Shown piece by piece: positions 23,176 to 34,236 of a DNA stretch of 64,000 bases (its first letter is position 1; each line of letters opens with the position of its first letter). The stretch is from Amphiduros pacificus (Eukaryota > Annelida > Polychaeta > Phyllodocida > Hesionidae): NCBI GenBank assembly GCA_949316495.1, contig OX439012.1, forward strand, positions 34,337,927 through 34,401,926, written 5' to 3'. The translations under genes were made by a program, and so were the position numbers. Under the pieces are notes generated by a model. It did no database searches. It was not told where the DNA came from and worked only from the letters and a program-made list of their open reading frames with translations.

Positions 23176-23717
23176 TAGCTGTATAATTAGCCTGGTTTGA
23201 GGGCAATGTGACTGTTCTCTGCTATCTGCATTTTAATAGAAGTTGTGCGCTGGGTTAGATGAGGGTCTGGGCTGGCGGGAGGGACGATGACTCAACCACA
23301 CCTGGAACCTGCCTGTATCCAGCCATACTGAGAGAAAAATAGCAGGATAGCTGGGAACGGGGTGCAGTGAAAATGTAGTAAAAGTGGAGCAGGATAGGTG
23401 GGAACAAGGTATGATAAAAAAGAAACTGGTTTAACTTGATGGACCGGGGTAGAAGGGGACAAGAGAAAACAGCATTCACTAATTAGACATCCCCATTAAA
23501 AAAATAACTGCTAAAATTGAGGTTAAATTTTGCAAAAAGTTCAAGTTGAGAATTAAATTGAGTGAAAAGCAAATCCATTAACTCATAATAGACATCATCT
23601 ATTTGCAAAACAATTATCTCATATTTGATATTGGGTAATAATTGATAATGCAAACTCTGCAAAATACAGGAACAGCAAGTAGACACATTGTTATTTGAAA
23701 GGTCCAACTCTCAGGCT
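23176..23717. other. unique spacer
   Basis: No gene supported. Minus-strand open frames of 74 codons at 23255-23479 and 23483-23707 lack recognisable features. Confidence 0.3.
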
Positions 23718-24090
23718 ACGTCACCAACTCCCATTTCTGTCACCAACTCCCATTTCTGTCACCAACTCCTATTTCTGTCACCAACTCCTATTTCTGTCAC
23801 CAACTCCTATTTCTGTCACCAACTCCTATTTCTGTCACCAACTCTCCTGCTCCTGTCATTAACCCTCCTACTCCTGTCATTAACCCTTTGCTCCTGTTAT
23901 CAACCCTCCTGCTCCTGTCATCAAGTACAAGCCTCTTGCTCTTGTCATCAAGTACAAGCCTTCTGCTCCTGTCATTAACCCTCCTGCTCCTGTCATCAAC
24001 CCTCCTGTCATTAACCCTCCTTCTCCTGTCATCAATCCTGCTCCTGTCATCAACCCTTTCTGCTCCTGTCATCAAGTACAAGCCTTCTGC
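23718..24090. repeat. 19-bp array passing into a 21-bp related array
   Basis: The left part repeats CACCAACTCCTATTTCTGT (about 6 copies). From about 23836 it changes to a looser CATCAACCCTCCTGCTCCTGT unit interrupted by AAGTACAAGCCT segments. The shared CTCCT and TGTCA words suggest one evolved from the other. Confidence 0.92.
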
Positions 24091-24693
24091 TCAGGGACTG
24101 TGACCAGAAGGCAAATACAATGAATGGAAAGAACAAGAATACACATCACCGACGCTAAGGGCGGTGTCTGTCCTCACCTTGCCCACTCTGATCACACTCA
24201 ACTGCTGCGTGAATGTATGTGATCACACATACCCAGGCACTATTTGTGTGACCTTATACAGTCACGGTCCTGTTTGCCTACAAGAGATACTGCACGCGGT
24301 GACAGTCGATACAAATCATTATTTCCCCGTCAATGCATCCGTTATCTAATAATCTCTGCACTATTTCATGCATCAACAAAAATCCAGGTCAATATATCAC
24401 AACACATTCTAATGCCTATCTGATGATAACATCATTCCCATATACCAGTAACACACACAGTAAGTGTCATTCAGTAATGGCATAATGCTATGTGTTGCCA
24501 GTCCTGACTGATGACTGTTATGTGTCTAGGTGTATCGTGAGATCATGTTCTGTGAATCAACCTCCCATTTGACACGCATGTAATAAACAATACACTATCC
24601 ACCTAACCCAGACAGGACATTGCGGACACACACCTGCTCCGTGGTTATATTAAGTGGAATGCTGTCAAAGAAATCACAACAATGAAGACGTAC

Positions 24694-24859
24694 CTACATA
24701 AATCATAGGTCCTGACTGGCTGGACACACAGCAATGTAACAATGCCACCGCTGTCCACCGCAACAGCTGTCTCGTATCCTCTATGTGTTGCCGTGGTTAC
24801 ATCATCGTGCCGACCAACCACGGAGACGTGTTCACGGCCCAGTGACCGGTCATGGGGCA
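24694..24859 (-). CDS. possible internal exon, unknown protein
   Basis: On the minus strand an acceptor with a pyrimidine tract (CTCTCCCTGCCATGTAG) and a donor (TAG/GTACGT) bound 166 nt. One frame is fully open for 54 codons (starts PHDRSLGREHVSVVGRHDDV, ends VQPVRTYDLC). The segment is more GC-rich than its surroundings. A plus-strand frame here also reads partly open, so strand is not certain. No domain recognised. Confidence 0.25.
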
Positions 24860-24989
24860 CTACATGGCAGGGAGAGTGGTGTATTTTTGCGGTTGATGAG
24901 ATCAACGTTGTGGTGGCATGCTAGCTGCTGCTGCTGCTTTCTCGGACTGCTTCCTGCCGCAGCCAGGTGCTGCTGCTGCTGCTGCTGAG

Positions 24990-25875
24990 GAACCCAGGGG
25001 TGGCCAAGCGGGGGAATATAGACAGAGACCCAGGGGTGGCCAAGCCAGGAAATATAGACAGAAACCCAGGGGTGGCCAAGCCAGGAAATATAGACAGAAA
25101 CCCAGGGGTGGCCAAGCCAGGGAATATAGACAGAAACCCAGGGGTGGCCAAGCGGGGGAATATAGACAGAGACCCAGGGGTGGCCAAGCCAGGAAATATA
25201 GACAGAAACCCAGGGGTGGCCAAGCCAGGGAATATAGACAGAAACCCAGGGGTGGCCAAGCCAGGGAATATAGACAGAAACCCAGGGGTGGCCAAGCCGG
25301 GGAATATAGATAGAAACCCAGGGGTGGCCAAGCCAGGGAATATAGACAGAAACCCAGGGGTGGCCAAGCCAGGGAATATAGATAGAAACCCAGGGGTGGC
25401 CAAGCCGGGGAATATAGACAGAAACCCAGGGGTGGCCAAGCCAGGGAATATAGACAGAAACCCAGGGGTGGCCAAGCCAGGGAATATAGACAGAAACCCA
25501 GGGGTGGCCAAGCCAGGGAATATAGACAGAAACCCAGGGGTGGCCAAGCCAGGGAATATAGACAGAAACCCAGGGGTGGCCAAGCCAGGGAATATAGACA
25601 GAAACCCAGGGGTGGCCAAGCCAGGGAATATAGACAGAAACCCAGGGGTGGCCAAGTGGGGGAATATAGACAGAAACCCAGGGGTGGCCAAGTGGGGGAA
25701 TATAGACAGAAACCCAGGGGTGGCCAAGTGGGGAAATATAGACAGAAACCCAGGGGTGGCCAAGCCAGGGAATATAGACAGAAACCCAGGGGTGGCCAAG
25801 CTGGGGGAATATTGACAGAAACTCAGGGGTGGCCAAGCGGGGAAATATAGAGACAGCATGTAGAAACCCAGGGGT
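24990..25875. repeat. 36-bp minisatellite, about 24 copies, frame-preserving
   Basis: The unit is ACCCAGGGGTGGCCAAGCCA followed by GGGAATATAGACAGAA. As 36 is a multiple of 3, each frame repeats 12 residues (NPGVAKPGNIDR on plus, LGHPWVSVYIPW on minus). Unit lengths are constant until the last two copies. A CTG run (about 24927-24988) precedes it, giving an apparent start MLLLLLLR in one frame. Both strands being open argues against coding. It shares its first 20 bases with the array at 26661. Confidence 0.96.
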
Positions 25876-26323
25876 GTCTAACTTCGGCAATATTCCCATC
25901 TGGACAGCAGTATACCCACTTCTGCTACATTAACAAAAATCTTTAGAATAACCTGACTGTTGCTATATGCTTGGCTGTTATTTAACTCTATGGGTTAATG
26001 CGAGGCTGAGGTACAGAGCAAAATTATTTACCAAGTAAATGAATCCCAACAGTAACTTGGTCAAGATCAATGATGGCATTTTCTAAGAAATACCAGATCA
26101 ATCATTAATATATATATATGTATTTTTATATATGTGTGATGTGGCACCCCTGACTGTGAGACATGCAGGCCACCCCAGCTGTCAGCACACCAGTATAGCA
26201 CTGTATTGATCAGCAGCACAGTGAATGGACCGAGCAGCAGAGTCACAATGCTACCCACTCAACCGGCACCACTCACATATCCTGATACTCAAAAACGACA
26301 TCTTATAATTGTGCGTTCGTTAC
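25876..26323. other. unique spacer
   Basis: The left edge holds one further partial CCCAGGGGTG unit (25866-25875) followed by AACTTCGGCAATATT, a phrase shared with the 62-bp array to the right. No gene seen. Confidence 0.35.
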
Positions 26324-26423
26324 TGGAGGCGTGTTCTGGAGCTGAGTTGGGCGTCCTGATGCGATCCTGCCTTGATGGAGGCAATGTTACTCCCGGTGGT
26401 GGTCTGCAGACTCGCAGTGAACT
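26324..26423 (-). CDS. possible internal exon, unknown protein
   Basis: On the minus strand a long T-rich tract is followed by the first AG (GGGGCAG), then 100 nt of relatively GC-rich sequence ending at CTCCA/GTAACG. One frame gives FTASLQTTTGSNIASIKAGS, then HQDAQLSSRTRL; a second frame is also open. The plus strand is open over a longer span (26206-26517), so this could be chance in a GC-rich patch. No family recognised. Confidence 0.2.
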
Positions 26424-26660
26424 CTGCCCCGTGTCCACATTTTCAGCAACAAGTATTAAAATAGCATCAGAAATTAGAAATAGTACCAGAGATTTGCTTA
26501 TGAAGACTGCGGCATGAAGGCAGTGGGAGTCACACCCTCCCAGCCTCCCATACTACTAACCTCAGCTCACTACATTCATACCAGGGAAAAAACACACTGA
26601 AGATCAGGCTAAAACGACAGGTTCTCTCTTCTTCTACTTAATACCACCAAATCAGAATGG

Positions 26661-27051
26661 AGAAACCCAGGGGTGGCCAACCTCAGCAATATTACTACCG
26701 TATCCCACCTAAAACAGCATGCAGAAACCCAGGGGTGGCCAACCTCAGCAATATTACTACCACATCCCACCTAAAACAGCATGAAGAAACCCAGGGGTGG
26801 CCAACCTCAGCAATATTACTACCGTATCCCACATAAAACAGCATGTAGAAACCCAGGGGTGGCCAACCTCAGCAATATTACGACCACATCCCACCTAAAA
26901 CAGCATGAAGAAACCCAGGGGTGACCAACCTCAACAATATTACTACCGTATCCCAAATAAAATAACATGTAGAAACCCAGGGGTGGCCAACCTGAGCAAT
27001 ATTATTACCATATCCTACCTAAAACAGCATGTAAAACCCAGGGGTGGCCAA
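26661..27051. repeat. 62-bp minisatellite, about 6.3 copies, sharing a core with the 36-bp array
   Basis: The unit is AGAAACCCAGGGGTGGCCAA, CCTCAGCAATATTACTACCG, TATCCCACCTAAAACAGCATGT. The first 20 bases are the same as the core of the 36-bp array at 24990-25875. It is followed by a 21-bp direct duplication (CAGTGCAAACATTAAAT) at about 27058-27093. Confidence 0.96.
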
Positions 27052-27093
27052 GAATTCCAGTGCAAACATTAAATTTCAGTGCAAACATTAAAT

Positions 27094-27585
27094 GTTCTCC
27101 CTTCACAGCATAAAGAATGGTAGTCATCATATCTATATCTACAAACCTATCCCAGCATGCATTGTACATGACACAAGAGACACCTGGTGGACCACATGTT
27201 GAAACTCAAGCAGTGAGAATTAAATTGATCCCATTTACTGCAGATTGGTCTCAATAAATAGAGCATCAATATGTATCAGACTTTCCTCAGTAATCTATCC
27301 ACATTCAAATGATTGATATAAATCTCCTATTGTATGAATGTAGACTCCATAATAAGATAATAGTGATGGATCTGGACTGTAACAGACTATGTTATCACCA
27401 TTTATGGCCCATCAAATACCAATATTAAATGTTGTTATAAAAACATAAACAAAGCAAAAAAAAGATGATTGTCTGGACAATAATGATTTAGTATTACTGA
27501 GGTGTTAAATATTGCATCTAAGTCTTCTGAAAAATGTAACATTTAATCTTTATGTCTCAGTAGTCACCGGTCTAATCAATTTGTT
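27094..27585. other. unique spacer
   Basis: AT-rich; nothing recognised apart from ACACCTGGTGGACC at 27180, a weak CTCF-like phrase. Confidence 0.3.
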
Positions 27586-27725
27586 CATCTATTCGGTCAG
27601 TCTTACATCTATTCGGTCAGTCTTACATCTATTCGGTCAGTCTTACATCTATTCGGTCAGTCTTACATCTATTCGGTCAGTCTTACATCTATTCGGTCAG
27701 TCTTACATCTATTCGGTCAGTCTTC
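27586..27725. repeat. 20-bp minisatellite, 7 copies, nearly identical
   Basis: The unit is CATCTATTCGGTCAGTCTTA. The copies are almost perfect, pointing to recent expansion. Confidence 0.97.
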
Positions 27726-28115
27726 AATCACTTTGGATCTCGTCAGTTGGATGGGGACTGACTGCGTTATCCTAGGTCTTGCTTATATAGGAATGCGTGG
27801 AGGTGCTGGGCATCTCCTATGGGGCGCCTCCAGTCTGGAGGTGCTATTGTTTTTTTCTGTTACCCAGTGGAGATGCTCTTGAAAAAAACTATTTTTTCAT
27901 GGTTTAGAGAACTTTTCATGTGTAAAGCGTTATGTTTCTAACGTTTTCCGAGTCGTTTGAGAGGTTTTTTTTAAAGCAGATTGAGCTTTTTAATCGAATT
28001 TGATTGTTTTATTTAAAAAATTTAATTTCGGACCCTCTCCCTTGCAGCATCCAGACTATCTTGATTATTTCACGCTTCGTACGACTCCGGCACGGGGTTG
28101 GAATGTCCATTTCTA

Positions 28116-28335
28116 ATCTGAATATGTCTACTTCTTAGACTGGTCCCATCTGAATATGTCTACTTCTTAGACTGGTCCCATCTGAATATATTTCTTCTTA
28201 AACTGGTCACATCAATTATCATTTTCGCTTATTGGTCAAATCAAGAAATGTTTACTTCTCAGAATGGTCCCATCTTAATATTTCTTCCTCTTAGACTGGT
28301 CACCCCGGTTGTCTATAGATATCTCTGACTGGTCC
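28116..28335. repeat. degenerate 31-38-bp repeat, about 6 copies
   Basis: The core is CTGAATATGTCTACTTCTTA plus GACTGGTCCCAT. The first two copies are clean; later ones are decayed with small insertions. Confidence 0.8.
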
Positions 28336-28544
28336 CATGAGGAAATGTTTATTTCTTCTGGTCTCATCCAATGTTCCCATTCAGAGTTTGATCAATTTAT
28401 CATACACACAAAATGCATCATTGTGATATGTTTGCCAAGCTCAATTTGCGATGTCAACTTTCTCCTGTGCCAATTCAAAGGGTGCAATACAAGACCCTGG
28501 ATGAAAACCTGGTGCACCTATACAATGTATTGTGTCTCCCTCCA

Positions 28545-29042
28545 ACCATTAACTCTAACCATTAATCCTAACCAATAACACTAACCATTAACCCTAACCA
28601 TTAACCCTCACCATCAACACTAACCAATAACCCTAACCATTAATCCTAATCATTAACCCTAACCATTAACTCTAACCATTAATCCTAACCATTAACCCTA
28701 ACCATTAACCCTAACAATTAACCCTCACCATCAACACTAACCAATAACCCTAATCATTAATCCTAACCATTAACCCTAACCATTAACTCTAACCATTAAC
28801 CCTAACCATTAACCCTAACAATTAACACTAACCATTAGTCCTTTCCAATAACCCTAACAATTAACTCTATCCATAATCCTAACCATTAATCCTAACCATT
28901 AACCCTAACCATCAACACTAACCAATAACACTAACCATTAATCCTAACCATTAACCCAAACCATTAATCCTAACCATTACCTCTAACCATTAATCCTAAC
29001 CATTACCTCTAACCAATTAATCTAACCATTAACCCTAACCAT
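28545..29042. repeat. 12-bp telomere-like degenerate satellite
   Basis: The unit is AACCCTAACCATT (12-13 bp, about 40 copies), with AACTCT, AATCCT and AACACT variants. It contains CCCTAACC, which resembles the animal telomere repeat CCCTAA with an inserted CATTAA, but true CCCTAA tandem runs are absent here. It ends about 100 bp from the terminal exon at 29140. Confidence 0.9.
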
Positions 29043-29139
29043 GACGTCTGCACAATACTGTTTATGTTAGCATTATTTTAACATGACAGAGGAAAGCTCA
29101 CTGACCTGATAGCGACGTATGATACATATCTGGTAACGA

Positions 29140-29334
29140 TTAATTCATAACAGACACAACCTTCCCAGAAGGGGCATGTTCCGAGTGACACGGAGCGTCA
29201 GCGTCGTCGTCGTCATTGCTTCTGTCTGGTTGTGACTGGGGTGAAGTTAAATCAGTGGACCTCGTGTAATCCATACTCCCGTCATGTCCATGACCCTCGG
29301 CGAGTGACATATCAATCAGATCAGTAAATAAGTG
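29140..29334 (-). CDS. probable terminal exon of an unknown protein
   Basis: On the minus strand an acceptor (ATATTACAG) is followed by 64 codons in phase 0 and a TAA at 29142-29140. The peptide begins HLFTDLIDMSLAEGHGHDGS, is polar, contains a run of four Asp (SNDDDDADAP) and ends GKVVSVMN, as in a disordered C-terminal tail. The segment is clearly more GC-rich than its surroundings and the other frames are interrupted. No AATAAA was seen close downstream. I do not recognise the protein. Other minus-strand candidates lie upstream at 35205 and 44918, but direct splicing from 35205 would put this exon out of frame, so at least one further exon would be needed. Confidence 0.42.
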   Translation of the reverse strand, partial: HLFTDLIDMSLAEGHGHDGSMDYTRSTDLTSPQSQPDRSNDDDDADAPCHSEHAPSGKVVSVMN

Positions 29335-30232
29335 CTGTAATATGTGTGTGGCTTCACGCTTGAGGTGCTGGGCAGACCATTAGCATGGTATGCGCACATG
29401 GCTTCACATATATTCCTAATGTCACTCTGTACACTTGAAACCTTACTCCAAACTCTTTTTTTTTCTATTTAAACACATGTTATAACTTAACACACACTAC
29501 AAGATTACACAAATTATGATTTTTAGATCAAGTTTTTGTGAATATATATATATATAAAATCTAGTGAAAGTTTAGACAGAGTTAAAATGCTGCAGGTGAT
29601 TTCATTATTATACCCCAAAATCCATGAAGAAATATTTCTTTTTTGTGTTAAAAAACCTTTGAATAAGTTAATTGCATTTGACAAAATTGCTATCTCCTGG
29701 GACGCGTTTGGGATTTTGACATGTTTGTAGCCAAAAAAATGCATTTTAGCTTGGAAATTATTGTCTATGTGTGGTTTGTTATTGTTTATTTATTCAACTG
29801 GGTCATATCTTTAAAGATATATTGTATAATTCAGAATGAGTGGCTGGACTCCAACAGTTGACTGCAGTGCCACCTGGTGAGTGTCATGTGATTTATTTAT
29901 AGCAGCATGCCAGTGGTGCTGTCACCTGGTGAGCGTTATATAATAATTGTAGGAAACTTTGTTCTTTTAGAATATCAAGTTCAAAATTGAAATTTCAAGA
30001 AAAATTTGAGCAAAAAGTGTAGAGAAATTTTCAAATTAGGCAAAATATTAACAATATCTTGCCATGGATTAGTATGGTTATATTGTACTATAACTCAAGT
30101 ATCACTGAAAAATAGAGAATTCATTTTGCCAAAGTAAACAAATTTTACACATATTTATGGTGGATGTAAAAACACTGATTATCAATTTCGAGGCAGTCAG
30201 TTATGTGGCGTGTTGACCTAGTTTTTTTTCAG
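29335..30232. other. unique, intron-like
   Basis: AT-rich. Two copies of a GTG(C/T)CACCTGGTGAG phrase occur at about 29867 and 29918; the first, in reverse complement TCACCAGGTGGCAC, is one base from the CTCF core. AT microsatellite at 29537-29557. Confidence 0.35.
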
Positions 30233-30375
30233 GTTGATCCAGCTTCCTGTTCCCATAGTGACAAGACAAAGAGCACAGACGATGATCCACCGTCTCTCAC
30301 ATTCCACACTTCCGCTTTTTCTACGCTGCAAGCCAATTATTTTTTTAACAAACCTTTGGTGGCATTTGAAGGCAG
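30233..30375 (+). CDS. possible internal exon, joins in phase to 33961
   Basis: An acceptor with a T-rich tract (TAGTTTTTTTTCAG) precedes 47 open codons plus AG, ending GGCAG/GTTGCT (a weak donor). The peptide starts VDPASCSHSDKTKSTDDDPP and ends NKPLVAFEG. The trailing AG joins G at 33961 to restore an Arg codon (EGR-KLVPGT). The phase match raises confidence modestly. The opposite strand is also open over much of this span. Confidence 0.3.
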
Positions 30376-30913
30376 GTTGCTCACTGCTCACTATGAACAT
30401 ATCCTGTGACCCAAAGTCATTATTTTGTAATAATCATGACTATTGTTGGCCGAAAATTGGTTATATTTTTGCCAATTAAAACATATATAAAAATCACAAC
30501 AAACTGCTAATATTTGTCAAAGTTTTCATTTCTGAATGATGCTAGAGACGGAGATAATGACGTAGTATGAATGATTCCAGGACAAATTGTTAGCCCGTCA
30601 TTCTGGTGGTGCACAGATCTGCTCTGATCACCAAGTTGCAAATCTGCGTACATCATTACTACTCATCTATGATATCAGATACCGGTCCAAGGCTTAGAAT
30701 CAGGCAGTCTGTCACGCAGCCTTCTGTAGCTAAGCCGTGAGAAATAATATAAAGTTGGATGAACATATAATAACATATGTGATAACAACCACAAGAATGT
30801 TTGTGTTGTTACCACAAAAATCCCTTCCTATGAATGACTACTTTCAACACTATTCTTTGTTGTTTTATCAGAAGGGATATTGGAAGACAATATTATGTGA
30901 CTGTCTTTGTGCC

Positions 30914-31770
30914 TGGGATGCTCATATGCTGGGTGGCTGGCTAGGAGGTCATTCTTAAGGTCACCACGGAGATACAAGCCTCCGAGGTGGAGGGTTGTAC
31001 TGGGGGATGCTCATATGCTGGGTGGCTGGCTAGGAGGTCATTCTTAAGGTCACCACGGAGATACAAGCCTCCGAGGTGGAGGGTTGTACTGGGGGATGCT
31101 CATATGCTGGGTGGCTGGCTAGGAGGTCATTCTCAAGGTCACCACGGAGATACAAGCCTCCGAGGTGGAGGGTTGTACTGGGGGATGCTCATATGCTGGG
31201 TGGCTGGCTAGGAGGTCATTCTTAAGGTCACCACGGAGATAGAAGCCTCCGCGGTGGAGGGATGTACTGGGGGATGCTCATATGCTGGGTGGCCGGCTAG
31301 GAGGTCATTCTTAAGGTCACCACAGGGATAGAAGCCTCCGCGGTGGAGGGATGTACCGGGGGATGCTCATATGCTGGGTGGCCGGCTAGGAGGTCATTCT
31401 TAAGGTCACCACGGAGATAGAAGCCTCCGCGGTGGAGGGATGTACTGGGGATGCTCATATGCTGGGTGGCTGGCTAGGAGGTCATTCTCAAGGTCACCAC
31501 GGAGATAGAAGCCTCCGCGGTGGAGGGATGTACTGGGGATGCTCATATGCTGGGTGGCTGGCTAGGAGGTCATTCTCAAGGTCACCACGGAGATAGAAGC
31601 CTCCGCGGTGGAGGGATGTACTGGGGGATGCTCATATGCTGGGTGGCTGGCTAGGAGGTCATTCTCAAGGTCACCATAGAGATAGAAGCCTCCGCGGTGG
31701 AGGGATGTACTGGGGAATGCTCATATGCTGGGTGGCCGGCTCGGAGGTCATTCTTAAGGTCGAGGGAGGA
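30914..31770. repeat. 89-bp minisatellite, about 9.6 copies
   Basis: The unit contains GGGATGCTCATATGCTGGGT, GGCTGGCTAGGAGGTCATTC, TTAAGGTCACCACGGAGATA and CCTCCGAGGTGGAGGG. A left block (TACAAGCCTCCGAGG, GTTGTACTG) changes to a right block (TAGAAGCCTCCGCGG, GATGTACTG) at the fourth unit, showing two expansion episodes. It lies in the putative intron between 30376 and 33960. Confidence 0.96.
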
Positions 31771-31860
31771 TGGGAGTTCGCCAGGACCACATGTTGTTAT
31801 CACCTCTCACATTCAATACTTTGACCCAAATATTTATGTTAAAACAAAAACTCAGAGAGC

Positions 31861-31997
31861 AAGTGATTCATTAAAAGAAAGTGCCAAGGGTAAAACACTC
31901 ATTTAAAGAAAGCTTAAAGAGTAAGTGATTCGTTAAAAGAAAGCTTAAAGAGTAAGAGGTTCATTAAAGGAAAGCTTAAATAGTAAGAGATTCATTA
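31861..31997. repeat. 31-bp AT-rich repeat, about 4 copies
   Basis: The unit is AAAGAAAGCTTAAAGAGTAA followed by GTGATTCATTA, decayed at the left. Confidence 0.85.
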
Positions 31998-32097
31998 TGC
32001 CTGTGTCCAAATATCCAATACACTCTGACATTTAATTTAAATCCACAAACACAGTGGTAATTTTGTTTATTTCTTTAGGATTTTGTGTTTTGTTTAT

Positions 32098-32170
32098 ACA
32101 AAGCGCTTCGAGCAGACTTGGTCTGATATAGCGCTATATAAATCGTTATTATTATTATTATTATTATTAC
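32098..32170 (+). mobile_element. 3' tail of a SINE or L2/CR1-type LINE
   Basis: AAGCGCTTCGAGCAGACTTG followed by GTCTGATATAGCGCTATATA and a run of ATT repeats. AGCGCTATATAAAT plus an ATT tail is the known 3' end shared by L2-clade LINEs and the SINEs they mobilise, which fixes the orientation as plus. Only the tail is recognisable; no tRNA-like head with A/B boxes was found upstream. Confidence 0.6.
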
Positions 32171-33960
32171 AATTTTGACACACATGCATCTCTTTCCTGA
32201 AAATAAAATTTAAATGTGAGGATATAAAATGATGACCTGAATAAGAAAGTTTGCTTATTTTATTGACTTCAAGCTGTTCTGTATCTGACTGTATGTTTAG
32301 CATATATTGGACTTGTGACTTGTGAATTCTACAAATGTCTTATCTTAAACAGTCACATGTTCCTGTATGACCCGATGTGAGGATACAAGGTCAAAGGTCA
32401 TGCATCAGCACTGACCAATCAGTTATCTCCACCACTCAGTCTCATTATCACCATGGTAACTAAATATCTGATCATTATAGACCCCTGGCAGGACCTTTGA
32501 TAAGACTGAAGATAATCTGCTTATCCTCCAACAATCAATTTCAAATTAAATCTTTTATTCATGTTCTGTAATGTATTTGCATATTGTCTTCTTTCTGTAA
32601 AAGTACAGATTATCTCCATACAAAATGAACCTCAAAATTATGCAGTTATGTTTTCCAATTTAATTTTGTCCATGAGAAGTTTTAATGGGGTGTTGATTAT
32701 TCAAGCTGGGCTTTGTGAGGACATATGTCTGTTATTCAGACGAACCTTTGGGGCTTTCCTTATTCAAGCTAAGCTTTGAGTACTGTTCAATATGTCTGCT
32801 AAGCTTGGGGGATAGGTTTTATAGTTACAGTAAGTTTTGAAAGTGGGAGTTGGGCGGGTGTGCTATTCTTGGGTGTTAATTATTCAAACTTTTCTTCATT
32901 TCAATCTCAACCTTAACGACCCTCACAGCATAAAAAGGTTCATAACAGATGGTGACAGTCAACATTTCAAAATATTTTCACTTAAATTATTTTCAATTTC
33001 CTAAATTGTAATGATATAATTGTACTTTCCTGTAGCTGGGGTGAGAGTATTTACTTGTGTAATGGAATTCTCTGCAATAATAATTTGGCTTGGGGCATCA
33101 TATATTAGCGGGGTATTACATTTATCACATGCAAGAATTGTAAGCATGTCATCTAATTGGTTGCTGTGGTAACTCACACATCACCATAGCAACTGATCCG
33201 ACAATCGGGTCACTGCAGCTTCTTCTTCCTGGATGCATGAAGGATCCACTGCAGATCTTTTGTGGTCTTGGGTTACATTGTGCCTTCATGTCACACGAGA
33301 TGGTGCAGTGGGCACGTGCAGAGCGTGTGCTTGCCTCCTGGACTCCTGCTGAGAGAGTGAGCCAGACGTCTGCCTCTGTCAGGGAGGCAATGGGAAGCCA
33401 CCCTCCATGTTACGTAAACAACTACAGCAACTTGCCATTGAACTGTGCCCATAATCTAGACTAGTAGTCCCAAAGACAATTCTCATAGTCCAGATTGCAT
33501 TTAACTGCAATATTTTATAACATCAATCAAATTGATCAAATTTGATTTGTGTAATATTGCATATGAATGTGAGCTGGTCTGAATATAATGCCACACCCAT
33601 GTTAAATATTATGTTATAAATGCCCATCATACTGCAAGACAGTTAGCCCTTGACTGAGATGTGTATCAATTAGAAAACCATCTTTCTGGCCAGGCAGACA
33701 ACAAGTATATCACTTATGCATAAAATCTCCTCCGATTTCACTTTGTTCTTTTTCTAAAAGCAACTTATCAAATACGAAAATAAAAACCAATAAAAGAATT
33801 TGATAAAAAAAATTAAAACAAAAAGAGTGAGAAAATAAGAGGAAAAGTGTTCTTTGATAACACCAACGAGACTAGTCTCGTTGATAACACGAGTCCTGCT
33901 CTATTAGGTTTACATGTTTCTTTGCTATCTAAATGCCGCTGTTGTTTTTTCTCTGCCCAG
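32171..33960. other. unique, intron-like
   Basis: AT-rich, no repeat array. A 75-codon plus frame at 33237 is GC-richer than its surroundings but lacks good splice sites. A perfect hairpin AACGAGACTAGTCTCGTT sits at about 33865-33882. Confidence 0.35.
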
Positions 33961-34099
33961 GAAACTTGTCCCAGGTACCATGGACCAAGCAAAGCCATAT
34001 GTGAAATGTAAACCAGCCTCAGATATGATCCCCCAGAAAACTTATCATGAGCCTTGGCTGCAGTTTCCACAGAAACCAAATTATGACCCCAATGGATAG
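33961..34099 (+). CDS. probable terminal exon, small basic/aromatic protein tail
   Basis: A strong acceptor (TTGTTTTTTCTCTGCCCAG) is followed by G plus 45 codons and TAG at 34097-34099. The peptide begins KLVPGTMDQAKPYVKCKPAS and continues DMIPQKTYHEPWLQFPQKPN, ending YDPNG. An AATAAA 132 nt past the stop fits a 3' end. Alternating Pro, Lys and Tyr blocks recall the microtubule-binding Mn-type repeats of MAP6/SAXO proteins, but the similarity is loose and I do not assign it. Its upstream partner may be the exon at 30233. The pair would then lie on the opposite strand inside the interval between minus-strand candidates 29140 and 35205. Confidence 0.42.
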
Positions 34100-34230
34100 C
34101 AACAAAACAGACCGCTATTCACAAATATATCACCACTCAGTTTTTTTCACATCTCATTTCCATGAAAGAATGCTAATGGAAAATACAAATCGAGATATGA
34201 AAGCAAGGACAAAAATGCCTCGCTATCTGA

Positions 34231-34236
34231 AATAAA
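34231..34236 (+). terminator. polyadenylation signal AATAAA
   Basis: Canonical hexamer 132 nt downstream of the stop at 34097-34099; consistent with that exon being terminal. Confidence 0.4.

Noticed and set aside
26206-26517. 103-codon plus-strand frame
   Set aside because: No splice sites or motif. The opposite strand gives at least as plausible a reading, itself weak.
32098-32170. A complete SINE
   Set aside because: Only the shared 3' tail is visible; no A-box/B-box head could be found upstream.
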